The translations under genes were made by a program, and so were the position numbers. This document shows positions 1 through 5,645 of a stretch of 6,560 nt of DNA, piece after piece (positions within the stretch are counted from its first letter, which is position 1; each line of letters starts with the position of its first letter). The DNA is from an uncultured Synergistales bacterium (GTDB lineage: Bacteria; Synergistota; Synergistia; Synergistales; Aminobacteriaceae), in assembly GCA_905233335.1 (NCBI GenBank), contig CAJOED010000073.1:1-6560 (forward strand), read 5' to 3'. The notes beneath the pieces are model-generated. The model worked only from the letters and a program-made list of their open reading frames with translations, did no database searches and was not told the origin of the DNA.

Positions 1-4
1 TGAA

Positions 5-2434
5 ATGGATCACTTAAACGGGTCGGTCCTGCGCGCCTGTGAGTTTCGAAAACGTTTTAGGTCTTGTGAACTGCAAACACATTTATACGGCAACAGTCAG
101 GACATCACCCTTCCCGCCCCCGCCGAAACCGGCAACCCCTCCGAGCCATACTCCCTCAACCTGTCGAGCTTGGCCGCAGGACTCTCCGTCAGTAAGTTCA
201 CCGGGCGCGTGAGTGATTTCGCAGTCGTCGACAGTTCCGGGAACAGTGTATCTTCACGCATTGACCCCGCAGCAGGTACAGCATATTTCGCCGCACTCCC
301 CGCAAAGCTCACGTACACTTACGACGTGCAGTATTCAGGAAGCGGCCTCTCGTACGGAAGCGACACTATGAACGTTACGGGCACATTTGCCGGGAGTTCC
401 GGCGTGTTCTCCATAACGCCATCAGCTACGACACTCACAGTAGGGGCGGGAGGAAGCGACACACTCACGATTGCGCCGACAAACGCAACAGGCACTATCA
501 CTTACGGGACGGGCTACAGCTGGATAACATTCACCGGGAACACAGCAAGATTTTCACCGACAAATGCAGGGGAGTACACGGTGAATATTAGCGCGGTGGA
601 TGAGGCAGGAAATTCTGCAAGCGCAACCATAACAGTATATGTTACGTCTTCAGCATCAAGTACGGAGTCCATGATTATCTCGACGACAACGCTTCCTGCA
701 ACAGTCGGAGAATACTACAGCTACACACTTACGACAAACACCGGCGGCAGTGCATACTGGACAATCACGGATCTCCCTGACGGCCTGACACTCAATCCCA
801 GCACGGGCGTAATATCGGGAACACCGACAATTCCCGGAAGCTACTTAATGCACGTAACAGCAACCTCAAACAGCATTACAGCAGAGACAGATATAACGCT
901 AGTCGTAAATGACATCACAAGAACATACACATTCAACGGGCACACGTACAAAGTAATTTTCGACGCTATGACCTGGACGGAAGCAAAAGAAGCATGTGAA
1001 CAAGAAGGCGGACATCTCTGCACAATCACCTCACAAGCAGAATATGATTTCATTGTGAGCGTTCTCCCAAGTGAGCCGCGATTCTACTGGCTCGGTGCCT
1101 CTAACGTTTCAGGCTCATGGGAATGGGTAACAGGTGAAAATTTTGCGTTCACTCAATGGCTCCCAGGTGAACCCAACGGCCAGACCGGCGAAAATTATCT
1201 TCTGCTTACGAACTATTATTACGACCAATGGGGCTGGAATGACGGGACAAGTGATGCTGTTACTCCCTCAATGTACGGATATATTTGCGAGTTCGACGGA
1301 GCTTCTGAAAATAGTACCAGCAACGGAAGCAATAACGGAGGCAGCGAAACAACAAACACCGACGGTGGCGGCAGTTATGAGCCAGTAATCAACCAGGATA
1401 ACTGGAGCTGGAGCTTTGAGATACCTTCAGGGCTTCAGAGCAGAATAGCCTCACTCTTTCCGGGCAGGAGCATTTACCAGTTCACCGACAGCGAAATCAA
1501 CTCAAACTGGACGCTGAATTACAATGACGAGTTAGTACTCAAAAATCAGGGCGAAACAGTCATACTACAGCTCCCGGAATTTTCGCCGTCAAACAGCGGA
1601 GTATATGTCCTGCAATATTCCCTCACAAATGCGGAAGTCGGCCAGAGCCTGAAACTTCACGGGGTGTCGAATGGTACTCCGGGCGGAAATGTTTCAGCAA
1701 GTTTTGTGAGCGATATGAATTACAAGTTCTTTGACGAGGACTTCAACGAAATAGACACAGTGCCGGCAAATAAATTAGTGTATATCGCTATGGATCTCAC
1801 AGCAGGAACTACGAGCGGCGGAGTGATTACGACACTCACAAGTTCAGGGATTTCTGAAGGTACGATTACGCCGGTGGTGTCGAGCGATGAACTTATTGCG
1901 AACATTGCGGAAGCTATCAGTGTCGACAAGTCAGAAATACGCTTCATAACGCAGGATAATATCAGTATCGCACGTGAGCCGACGCTGGCATTGAAGCAGG
2001 TAGCAGAGAGCGACGATGCAGAAATAGTGGGAAAACTCAACACATTGACAGTCAGTGAGGACGGCTATTACGTGTTCAAAGTTGTGTTGTCCGACGATCT
2101 CTATGAGCAGATAAAGGATTTGAGCGTGGAGCAGATAAAAATATACGGTGAAACTCCCGGTGCAGAAAATGCAGAGTTACGCGCCTCATTCCTTCCGTTT
2201 ATCGGAGCACTGAATACTTGGGAGCTTCTGACGCTTTCCGGGCAGAAAATGAAGTTCGGCCTCAAAGAGTTTCTCATGGTTGGTTTCCTGAACTCCGGCC
2301 AGCCGTTGACGCTGTTCATTGCGAAAATGATTTTGTCGCTGCTTACTGGCGGACTTGGCGGTGGGTGCAATGCGGGAATAGGAATTATTGCGGCTGTCGG
2401 TGCTGTAATATTCTTCCTGCACAGAAAACAATAA
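5..2434 (+). CDS. Surface-anchored multidomain protein with Ig-like modules, C-type lectin domain and Synergist-CTERM sorting signal (probably 5'-partial)
   Basis: This looks like a large exported cell-surface adhesin or binding protein. Residues about 45-215 are Thr/Ser-rich beta-strand material of Ig-like type. Residues about 225-301 match a putative Ig (He_PIG) module, with the typical LPDGLTLNPSTGVISGTP run. Residues about 307-430 form a C-type lectin domain: WTEAKEAC and GGHL near 324-338, WLG at 362-364, EPN at 389-391, WND at 411-413 and YICEF at 426-430. A Ser/Asn/Gly-rich linker spans 431-458, followed by an unrecognised beta-rich region. Residues 785-791 read GGGCNAG, then come about 15 hydrophobic residues and HRKQ, the Synergist-CTERM arrangement. 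The frame is open to the left edge, and the first 40 residues are basic with no signal peptide, so the ATG at 5 is probably internal to a longer gene. The adhesin role is inferred. The stop lies shortly before a shared terminator facing a convergent gene. Confidence 0.85.
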   Translation: MDHLNGSVLRACEFRKRFRSCELQTHLYGNSQDITLPAPAETGNPSEPYSLNLSSLAAGLSVSKFTGRVSDFAVVDSSGNSVSSRIDPAAGTAYFAALPAKLTYTYDVQYSGSGLSYGSDTMNVTGTFAGSSGVFSITPSATTLTVGAGGSDTLTIAPTNATGTITYGTGYSWITFTGNTARFSPTNAGEYTVNISAVDEAGNSASATITVYVTSSASSTESMIISTTTLPATVGEYYSYTLTTNTGGSAYWTITDLPDGLTLNPSTGVISGTPTIPGSYLMHVTATSNSITAETDITLVVNDITRTYTFNGHTYKVIFDAMTWTEAKEACEQEGGHLCTITSQAEYDFIVSVLPSEPRFYWLGASNVSGSWEWVTGENFAFTQWLPGEPNGQTGENYLLLTNYYYDQWGWNDGTSDAVTPSMYGYICEFDGASENSTSNGSNNGGSETTNTDGGGSYEPVINQDNWSWSFEIPSGLQSRIASLFPGRSIYQFTDSEINSNWTLNYNDELVLKNQGETVILQLPEFSPSNSGVYVLQYSLTNAEVGQSLKLHGVSNGTPGGNVSASFVSDMNYKFFDEDFNEIDTVPANKLVYIAMDLTAGTTSGGVITTLTSSGISEGTITPVVSSDELIANIAEAISVDKSEIRFITQDNISIAREPTLALKQVAESDDAEIVGKLNTLTVSEDGYYVFKVVLSDDLYEQIKDLSVEQIKIYGETPGAENAELRASFLPFIGALNTWELLTLSGQKMKFGLKEFLMVGFLNSGQPLTLFIAKMILSLLTGGLGGGCNAGIGIIAAVGAVIFFLHRKQ

Positions 2435-2471
2435 GTCCTTACTTGATAGCAAAACTCCAAGCACAAAGTGT

Positions 2472-2504
2472 AAAAAAAATACCGGGATGCTCTCCCGGCT
2501 TTTT
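2472..2504. terminator. Bidirectional intrinsic terminator between convergent genes
   Basis: CCGGGA at 2482-2487 pairs with TCCCGG at 2493-2498 around a 5-base loop. On the plus strand the stem is followed by a T run at 2500-2504, and on the minus strand by eight Ts (the A run at 2472-2479). It sits 37 bases after the surface-protein stop and 28 bases beyond the decarboxylase-subunit stop, so one hairpin can end both transcripts. The minus-strand T run is the stronger of the two. Confidence 0.85.
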
Positions 2505-2532
2505 GTTGTGTTCAGACTGCAAAAATTATTCT

Positions 2533-3705
2533 CTAGCGCGATAACAGAGTGAGCATTACGCCCGCCGCGACTGCCGTACCGATAACTCCCGCAACATTCG
2601 GTCCCATTGCGTGCATCAGCAGGAAGTGTCCGGGGTATTCCTTCTGCACAACTCTCTGGACGACACGCGCCGCCATAGGTACTGCCGAAACTCCCGCCGC
2701 ACCTATCATCGGGTTAATCTTTCCGCCGGAGAGTATCTTCATTATCTGTCCGAAAACGAGTCCGCCGAACGTACTGAATGCGAATGCCACGAGGCCAAGA
2801 CATATTATCGCGAGCGTCCCTACAGTGAGGAATCTCTCCGCCGCCATAGTTGACCCGACCGACAGCGCAAGGAATATCGTTACTATGTTCATGAGTTCGT
2901 TCTGGGCTGTGTTGCTGAGCCTGTCAGTTACTCCGCATTCACGTAACAGGTTGCCGAACATCAGAGTACCGACAAGCGGCACACATGCAGGAAGGATTAA
3001 GCCTGATACTACAGTGCAGATTATCGGGAACAGTATCTTTTCGCGTTTGCTGACCGGGCGCAGTTGTCCCATGACTATGCCTCTGTCCTTCTTGCTGGTC
3101 ATGAGCATAATTACAGGGGGCTGTATCATCGGCACCAACGACATGTAGCTGTACGCCGCAACCGCCACTGCTCCGAGTATCTGTGTCTGCCCAAGCATGA
3201 CAGTAAGGTATATGCTCGTCGGTCCGTCTGCACCTCCGATTATTGCGATACTGGCCGCCTCTTTGATGTTGAATGACACGAGTCCGTTCGTGAGTGTCCC
3301 GAGCCAGTTAGCTCCGATGAACGCAACGAATACTCCGAACTGTGCCGCCGCTCCAAGAAGGAATGTTATCGGGTTGGCGATAAGGGGCGCAAAGTCCGTC
3401 ATTGCTCCGATGCCCAAGAATATCAGTATCGGGTAAATCTCGAACTCTGCTCCGTAGTACAGCGAACGCAGGAAGCCTATTGTGTGTGTTGTCTCGTTGA
3501 ACTCGTCCCATATTCCCGACAAAGGAAGATTGACGAGAAGACAGCCGAACGCTATCGGTACAAGCAATAACGGCTCAAAACCTTTACCGATTGCAAGATA
3601 CAGCAGAACGAACGACACTACTAACATGATGATGTTTCCGGTCGTAAGTCCGAAAAATCCCGACTGCAGTATGAGATCCTTCAACGCCGCTAAATACATC
3701 TCCAT
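2533..3705 (-). CDS. Sodium-translocating decarboxylase beta subunit (oxaloacetate / methylmalonyl-CoA / glutaconyl-CoA type)
   Basis: This is the integral-membrane beta subunit of a biotin-dependent decarboxylase sodium pump. It decarboxylates the carboxybiotin made by the partner subunits and couples this to Na+ export. Numbering from the ATG at 3705 (390 aa, normal for the family): GIGAMTDFAPLIANP at about 98-112; GGADGPTSI at 157-165 with Asp160; Tyr187; and NPMIGAAGVSAVPMAAR at 331-347 with Asn331, Gly335, Ser340 and Arg347. As recalled, these match the Na+-pathway residues D203, Y229, N373, G377, S382 and R389 of Klebsiella OadB. GPNVAGVIG lies near the C-terminus. A TTG at 3717 is in frame, but GAAAGGA (3725-3719) would sit only 1 base from it. 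The ATG at 3705 is 13 bases away, slightly long but better. No alpha, biotin-carrier or gamma/delta gene adjoins it, so the substrate (oadB, mmdB or gcdB) cannot be settled. Confidence 0.95.
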   Translation of the reverse strand: MEMYLAALKDLILQSGFFGLTTGNIIMLVVSFVLLYLAIGKGFEPLLLVPIAFGCLLVNLPLSGIWDEFNETTHTIGFLRSLYYGAEFEIYPILIFLGIGAMTDFAPLIANPITFLLGAAAQFGVFVAFIGANWLGTLTNGLVSFNIKEAASIAIIGGADGPTSIYLTVMLGQTQILGAVAVAAYSYMSLVPMIQPPVIMLMTSKKDRGIVMGQLRPVSKREKILFPIICTVVSGLILPACVPLVGTLMFGNLLRECGVTDRLSNTAQNELMNIVTIFLALSVGSTMAAERFLTVGTLAIICLGLVAFAFSTFGGLVFGQIMKILSGGKINPMIGAAGVSAVPMAARVVQRVVQKEYPGHFLLMHAMGPNVAGVIGTAVAAGVMLTLLSR

Positions 3706-3750
3706 ATTGTGAATCAAATCCTTTCATGAAAATTTATGTGAGTAGAATAA

Positions 3751-3780
3751 TTTATATCACAGAGTTAATGACTTTGGCAA
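3751..3780 (-). promoter_or_regulatory. Candidate sigma-70 promoter of the decarboxylase beta subunit
   Basis: Read on the minus strand, TTGCCA (3780-3775) is followed after 18 bases by TATAAA (3756-3751). It lies just downstream of the antiporter's terminator and would give a 5' leader of about 40 nt ending at the GAAAGGA ribosome binding site. The position fits an independent transcript. The region is AT-rich, so the match could be partly chance. Confidence 0.45.
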
Positions 3781-3783
3781 ATG

Positions 3784-3816
3784 AAAAACATCCCCCGTTA
3801 TATGCGGAGGACGTTT
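3784..3816 (-). terminator. Intrinsic terminator of the antiporter gene
   Basis: On the minus strand a 12-base-pair stem (arms 3816-3805 and 3797-3786) closes a 7-base loop CATATAA and ends in five Ts (3788-3784). Two of the pairs are G-U wobbles in minus-strand RNA and would be A-C mismatches in plus-strand RNA, which shows that the minus strand is the functional direction. It lies 23 bases past the antiporter stop. Confidence 0.85.
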
Positions 3817-3839
3817 CAAGTTTTTGTGCTCATGAATTA

Positions 3840-5264
3840 TCAGTTGTAGTTCGTGTTGTTGCTGTGAAAATGCCGTAACAGTAAGTGGCTTCCTTTTGCG
3901 CTTTGAGCTGTCTGCATTGCCGGAACTGCCTGCGGGTGTTCTGGAAGCTCCCTCTGTATCTCCCGTATGCGCTCTATCAGCAAGTTCACTATGAGTTTGT
4001 CCTCTTCCTTGTCGGTAAGGGGTTTTGCTTCTTCTTTTGCGTCCTTGTCGTATGAATGAGAGAGTGCCAGCGATAATTTCGCACAGCCGGGACCGATGAG
4101 TTCATAGAGAACGCTTGAAGCAAGTATCACCGTACGTAACGCGCTCCCTGTTTCGCCGCCCAAAGTCCTAGCTCCCAGTTCCGCAAGACCGATAGCTACT
4201 CCTGCCTGCGGTATCAGTGCCAAGCCCAAATAGTTGCGGACGAGCTTGTTCTTGTGTGTGATGAGACACCCCGTGAACGCCCCCGTATATTTTCCCATAA
4301 TCCTCACGACGAAATACACGACACCGAGCGTCAGAAGCGAATCTCCTCCCGTCAGTGCTCCCAAGTCAAAATTCACTCCCGACCTCACAAAGAACAACAG
4401 CAGGAACGGAGGACTAAAGTAATTCAGCTGCTTGAACAATTTATCGTCGTCAGTAATATTTATGTACACCGTCGACATGAACATACAACCCAAAAGCGGC
4501 GAAACTCCGAGTACCTGACACACTCCGCAGAAACCGAAAAGAACAGCCACCGAAATTATCAGCCTGTTGTCAGTAGAACGTTTCGGGAAAAGCATCATCT
4601 TCAGCACAACGCCCAGCACAGCACCGATTATCACGCTCGCAAGGTTGAGTAGTATGGGAGTAATTATGTTGCGGAACTCAAAGCCCGCTCCCGATGCTGA
4701 CGACGCAAGCGCAATAGATATGGCGACACTGTACGCGATAAGCCCGACGACATCATCAAGTGCTACGACCTGCAATAACGTATTCACGAAATCACCGTGC
4801 GCTCCTGTCTGACGTATGGTCATCATTGTAGAGGCCGGAGCAGTTGCAGAAGCCAGTGCCGCAATGACGACGGAGAACGATAAATCCATGCCGAGCACGA
4901 AATACGCCGCAATGAACACGAACACCGACGCTATACACGCTTCCAACACCGTAATAATCAGCACTTTTGCCCCGTTGCCTTTGAGAGCGTCGAGCCTGAA
5001 GAACTGTCCCGTGCTGAATGCGATAAATGCCAGTGCTACGTCAGGAAGGAAGGAGGTGTAACTCGTAACGATTTCCGGCACCAAGTTCAAACAGTACGGG
5101 CCGATTAATATTCCGGTGATGATGTATGCGGTAACGTTCGGGAGTTTAAGAAGTTTCGTTATTCTCGTCAGCGCAAAACCGAACATGAGCATCAGTGCCA
5201 CCGTAATAATTCCGACGCTTGCTGGCGACCCGGCATGAAGATAATCAACAAAATGAGCAAACAA
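3840..5264 (-). CDS. Cation:proton antiporter, CPA2 family (Na+ or K+/H+ exchanger)
   Basis: A membrane exchanger of the CPA2 (KefB/NapA-like) family, 474 aa from the TTG at 5264. About 12 hydrophobic segments cover residues about 15-400. Family landmarks are LPNVTAYIITGILIGP at about 41-56, TAPA at 141-144, the ion-binding aspartate pair at 170-171 (VALDDVVGL), a conserved lysine in GKYTGAF at about 325, and LIPQAGVAIGLAELG from about 350. The last 70 residues are a charged, probably cytoplasmic tail with a short helical stretch (LIVNLLIERIREIQREL); there is no TrkA-N or TrkA-C domain. A GTG at 5297 is in frame but has no ribosome binding site and would put the strong AAGGAG/GGGAGAG sequences inside the gene, so the TTG is preferred. 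Asp-Asp at the ion site suggests electrogenic exchange by analogy with NapA. The transported ion is not determined. It is transcribed ahead of the decarboxylase subunit, but a terminator separates them. Confidence 0.9.
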   Translation of the reverse strand: MFAHFVDYLHAGSPASVGIITVALMLMFGFALTRITKLLKLPNVTAYIITGILIGPYCLNLVPEIVTSYTSFLPDVALAFIAFSTGQFFRLDALKGNGAKVLIITVLEACIASVFVFIAAYFVLGMDLSFSVVIAALASATAPASTMMTIRQTGAHGDFVNTLLQVVALDDVVGLIAYSVAISIALASSASGAGFEFRNIITPILLNLASVIIGAVLGVVLKMMLFPKRSTDNRLIISVAVLFGFCGVCQVLGVSPLLGCMFMSTVYINITDDDKLFKQLNYFSPPFLLLFFVRSGVNFDLGALTGGDSLLTLGVVYFVVRIMGKYTGAFTGCLITHKNKLVRNYLGLALIPQAGVAIGLAELGARTLGGETGSALRTVILASSVLYELIGPGCAKLSLALSHSYDKDAKEEAKPLTDKEEDKLIVNLLIERIREIQRELPEHPQAVPAMQTAQSAKGSHLLLRHFHSNNTNYN

Positions 5265-5272
5265 TTTATATT

Positions 5273-5287
5273 CTCTCCCTTCTCCTT
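5273..5287 (-). promoter_or_regulatory. Ribosome binding site that decides the antiporter start
   Basis: On the minus strand AAGGAG (5287-5282) is followed by GGGAGAG (5279-5273). The second ends 8 bases before the TTG at 5264, ideal spacing, while both lie downstream of the GTG at 5297. This is the main reason to start the antiporter at the TTG. Confidence 0.6.
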
Positions 5288-5302
5288 GTTTGCACACGTA
5301 AT

Positions 5303-5328
5303 AAAAAAATTTACCCCGCGCAGGGGCA
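5303..5328 (-). terminator. Terminator-like hairpin in the antiporter leader (candidate attenuator)
   Basis: On the minus strand CCCC (5326-5323) pairs with GGGG (5317-5314) around TGCGC. A G-U and a T-A pair can extend the stem to 5328/5312, and a run of seven Ts (5309-5303) follows. The plus strand has no T run after the stem, so it can only act toward the antiporter. No minus-strand gene lies upstream within the window for it to terminate, and it stands between the candidate promoter and the ribosome binding site. Transcriptional attenuation is an inference. It could also stop stray transcription. Confidence 0.5.
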
Positions 5329-5346
5329 TTCGGTTAATTGATATGG

Positions 5347-5355
5347 GCAATTATT
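5347..5355. repeat. Direct repeat GCAATTATT, copy 1 (copy 2 at 5408-5416)
   Basis: The nine bases GCAATTATT occur at 5347-5355, overlapping the candidate antiporter -10, and again at 5408-5416, just before the -35 of the rightward promoter. Their starts are 61 bases apart, close to six helical turns. They could be half-sites for one regulator of both divergent genes, but low-complexity AT sequence could give this by chance. Confidence 0.3.
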
Positions 5356-5361
5356 CTAGCA
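5353..5361 (-). promoter_or_regulatory. Candidate extended -10 promoter of the antiporter
   Basis: The minus strand reads TGC then TAGAAT (5361-5353), an extended -10 element with no convincing -35 at the usual distance. A start near 5346 would give a leader of about 80 nt containing the C4/G4 hairpin. A 6-base inverted repeat, TAATTG at 5335-5340 and CAATTA at 5348-5353, overlaps the expected start site and could be an operator. AT-richness makes both weak. Confidence 0.3.
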
Positions 5362-5407
5362 TTTTTTCCCGCAATCACATTAGACTAGTTACGTATAAAA
5401 AATTTTC

Positions 5408-5416
5408 GCAATTATT
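5408..5416. repeat. Direct repeat GCAATTATT, copy 2
   Basis: This is the second exact copy of the nine-base word. It is embedded in CAATTATTATTG (5409-5420), a CAAT/ATTG dyad whose right arm runs into the TTGACA -35 element. A protein bound here would compete with or touch RNA polymerase. Confidence 0.3.
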
Positions 5417-5417
5417 A

Positions 5418-5445
5418 TTGACATGTGAGAATTTCGGGATATAAT
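5418..5445 (+). promoter_or_regulatory. Full-consensus sigma-70 promoter facing the glycosyltransferase
   Basis: TTGACA at 5418-5423 and TATAAT at 5440-5445 both match the consensus exactly, with a 16-base spacer. AT tracts directly upstream (about 5396-5416) resemble an UP element. Transcription would begin near 5452, about 190 bases ahead of the glycosyltransferase start, which leaves a long non-coding leader. Such a strong promoter is more typical of an abundant RNA than of a lone sugar transferase. Confidence 0.85.
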
Positions 5446-5451
5446 GTTTGA

Positions 5452-5626
5452 CGTAACGAACAAATACGAAACGCAATCAATCATGAAAACCCTGAACCTG
5501 CAAGAAGGGATTTCGTAACAAAAATTGAATTGGTAGACCCTCGTTCTTGTTCGATCGTTTTATAGTTTTACCCCCCTCAAAAACTCGGTCGATTTCCACG
5601 ATTTGGATTTACGGCCTTGTTTTTTT
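5452..5626 (+). ncRNA. Candidate structured small RNA or attenuator leader (about 175 nt, unknown family)
   Basis: The stretch from the consensus promoter to an intrinsic terminator codes for no recognisable protein. It contains nested complementary segments: 5457-5463 (CGAACAA) with 5547-5553 (TTGTTCG), inside it 5465-5471 (TACGAAA) with 5511-5517 (TTTCGTA), and inside that 5490-5493 (CCCT) with 5506-5509 (AGGG). A separate hairpin pairs AGTTTT 5564-5569 with AAAACT 5580-5585 and exposes a loop containing six Cs. It resembles no RNA family I can recognise. Because the terminator ends six bases before the glycosyltransferase Shine-Dalgarno, it may be a regulatory leader rather than a free-standing RNA. 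An 11-codon frame (ATG 5483 to TAA 5516-5518) lies inside but lacks a ribosome binding site. The 5' end is estimated from the promoter. Confidence 0.5.
5581..5626 (+). terminator. Intrinsic terminator just upstream of the glycosyltransferase
   Basis: GGTCG (5587-5591) pairs with CGGCC (5612-5616), including one G-U pair. Inside, TCCA (5595-5598) pairs with TGGA (5604-5607) around CGATT. Outside, AAAC (5581-5584) can pair with GTTT (5619-5622). Seven Ts occupy 5620-5626. The outer pairing competes with the AGTTTT/AAAACT hairpin next to it, so two alternative folds are possible. Confidence 0.65.
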
Positions 5627-5631
5627 ATGTT

Positions 5632-5637
5632 AAGGAG
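5632..5637 (+). promoter_or_regulatory. Shine-Dalgarno AAGGAG that decides the glycosyltransferase start
   Basis: AAGGAG ends 8 bases before the ATA at 5646, which is ideal spacing. The only standard in-frame start, GTG at 5637-5639, begins on the last G of this motif and so cannot use it. The in-frame TAA at 5631-5633 rules out any start further upstream. Confidence 0.6.
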
Positions 5638-5645
5638 TGATTGCT

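Noticed and set aside
1100..1300. Variable region of a diversity-generating retroelement in the lectin domain
   Set aside because: Some such targets have C-type lectin folds, but there is no reverse transcriptase, template repeat or near-identical second copy in the window.
2549..3148. Plus-strand open frame of about 200 codons opposite the decarboxylase subunit gene
   Set aside because: It is antisense to a clearly conserved gene, shows no recognisable domain and is a reading-frame shadow. Similar shadows occur opposite the surface protein, antiporter and glycosyltransferase.
3705..3717. TTG at 3717 as the decarboxylase subunit start
   Set aside because: The only Shine-Dalgarno-like sequence ends 1 base before it, too close to work. 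The ATG at 3705 is better spaced.
5541..5560. GTTCGATC resembling a tRNA T-loop
   Set aside because: No flanking T-stem, anticodon arm or acceptor stem can be built around it.
5446..5640. 6S RNA, tmRNA, T-box or preQ1 riboswitch in the leader
   Set aside because: The ends are not complementary as in 6S RNA. There is no tRNA-like acceptor for tmRNA and no T-box sequence. The C-rich stretch followed by AAAAACT recalls preQ1-I, but no matching 5' stem half is nearby.
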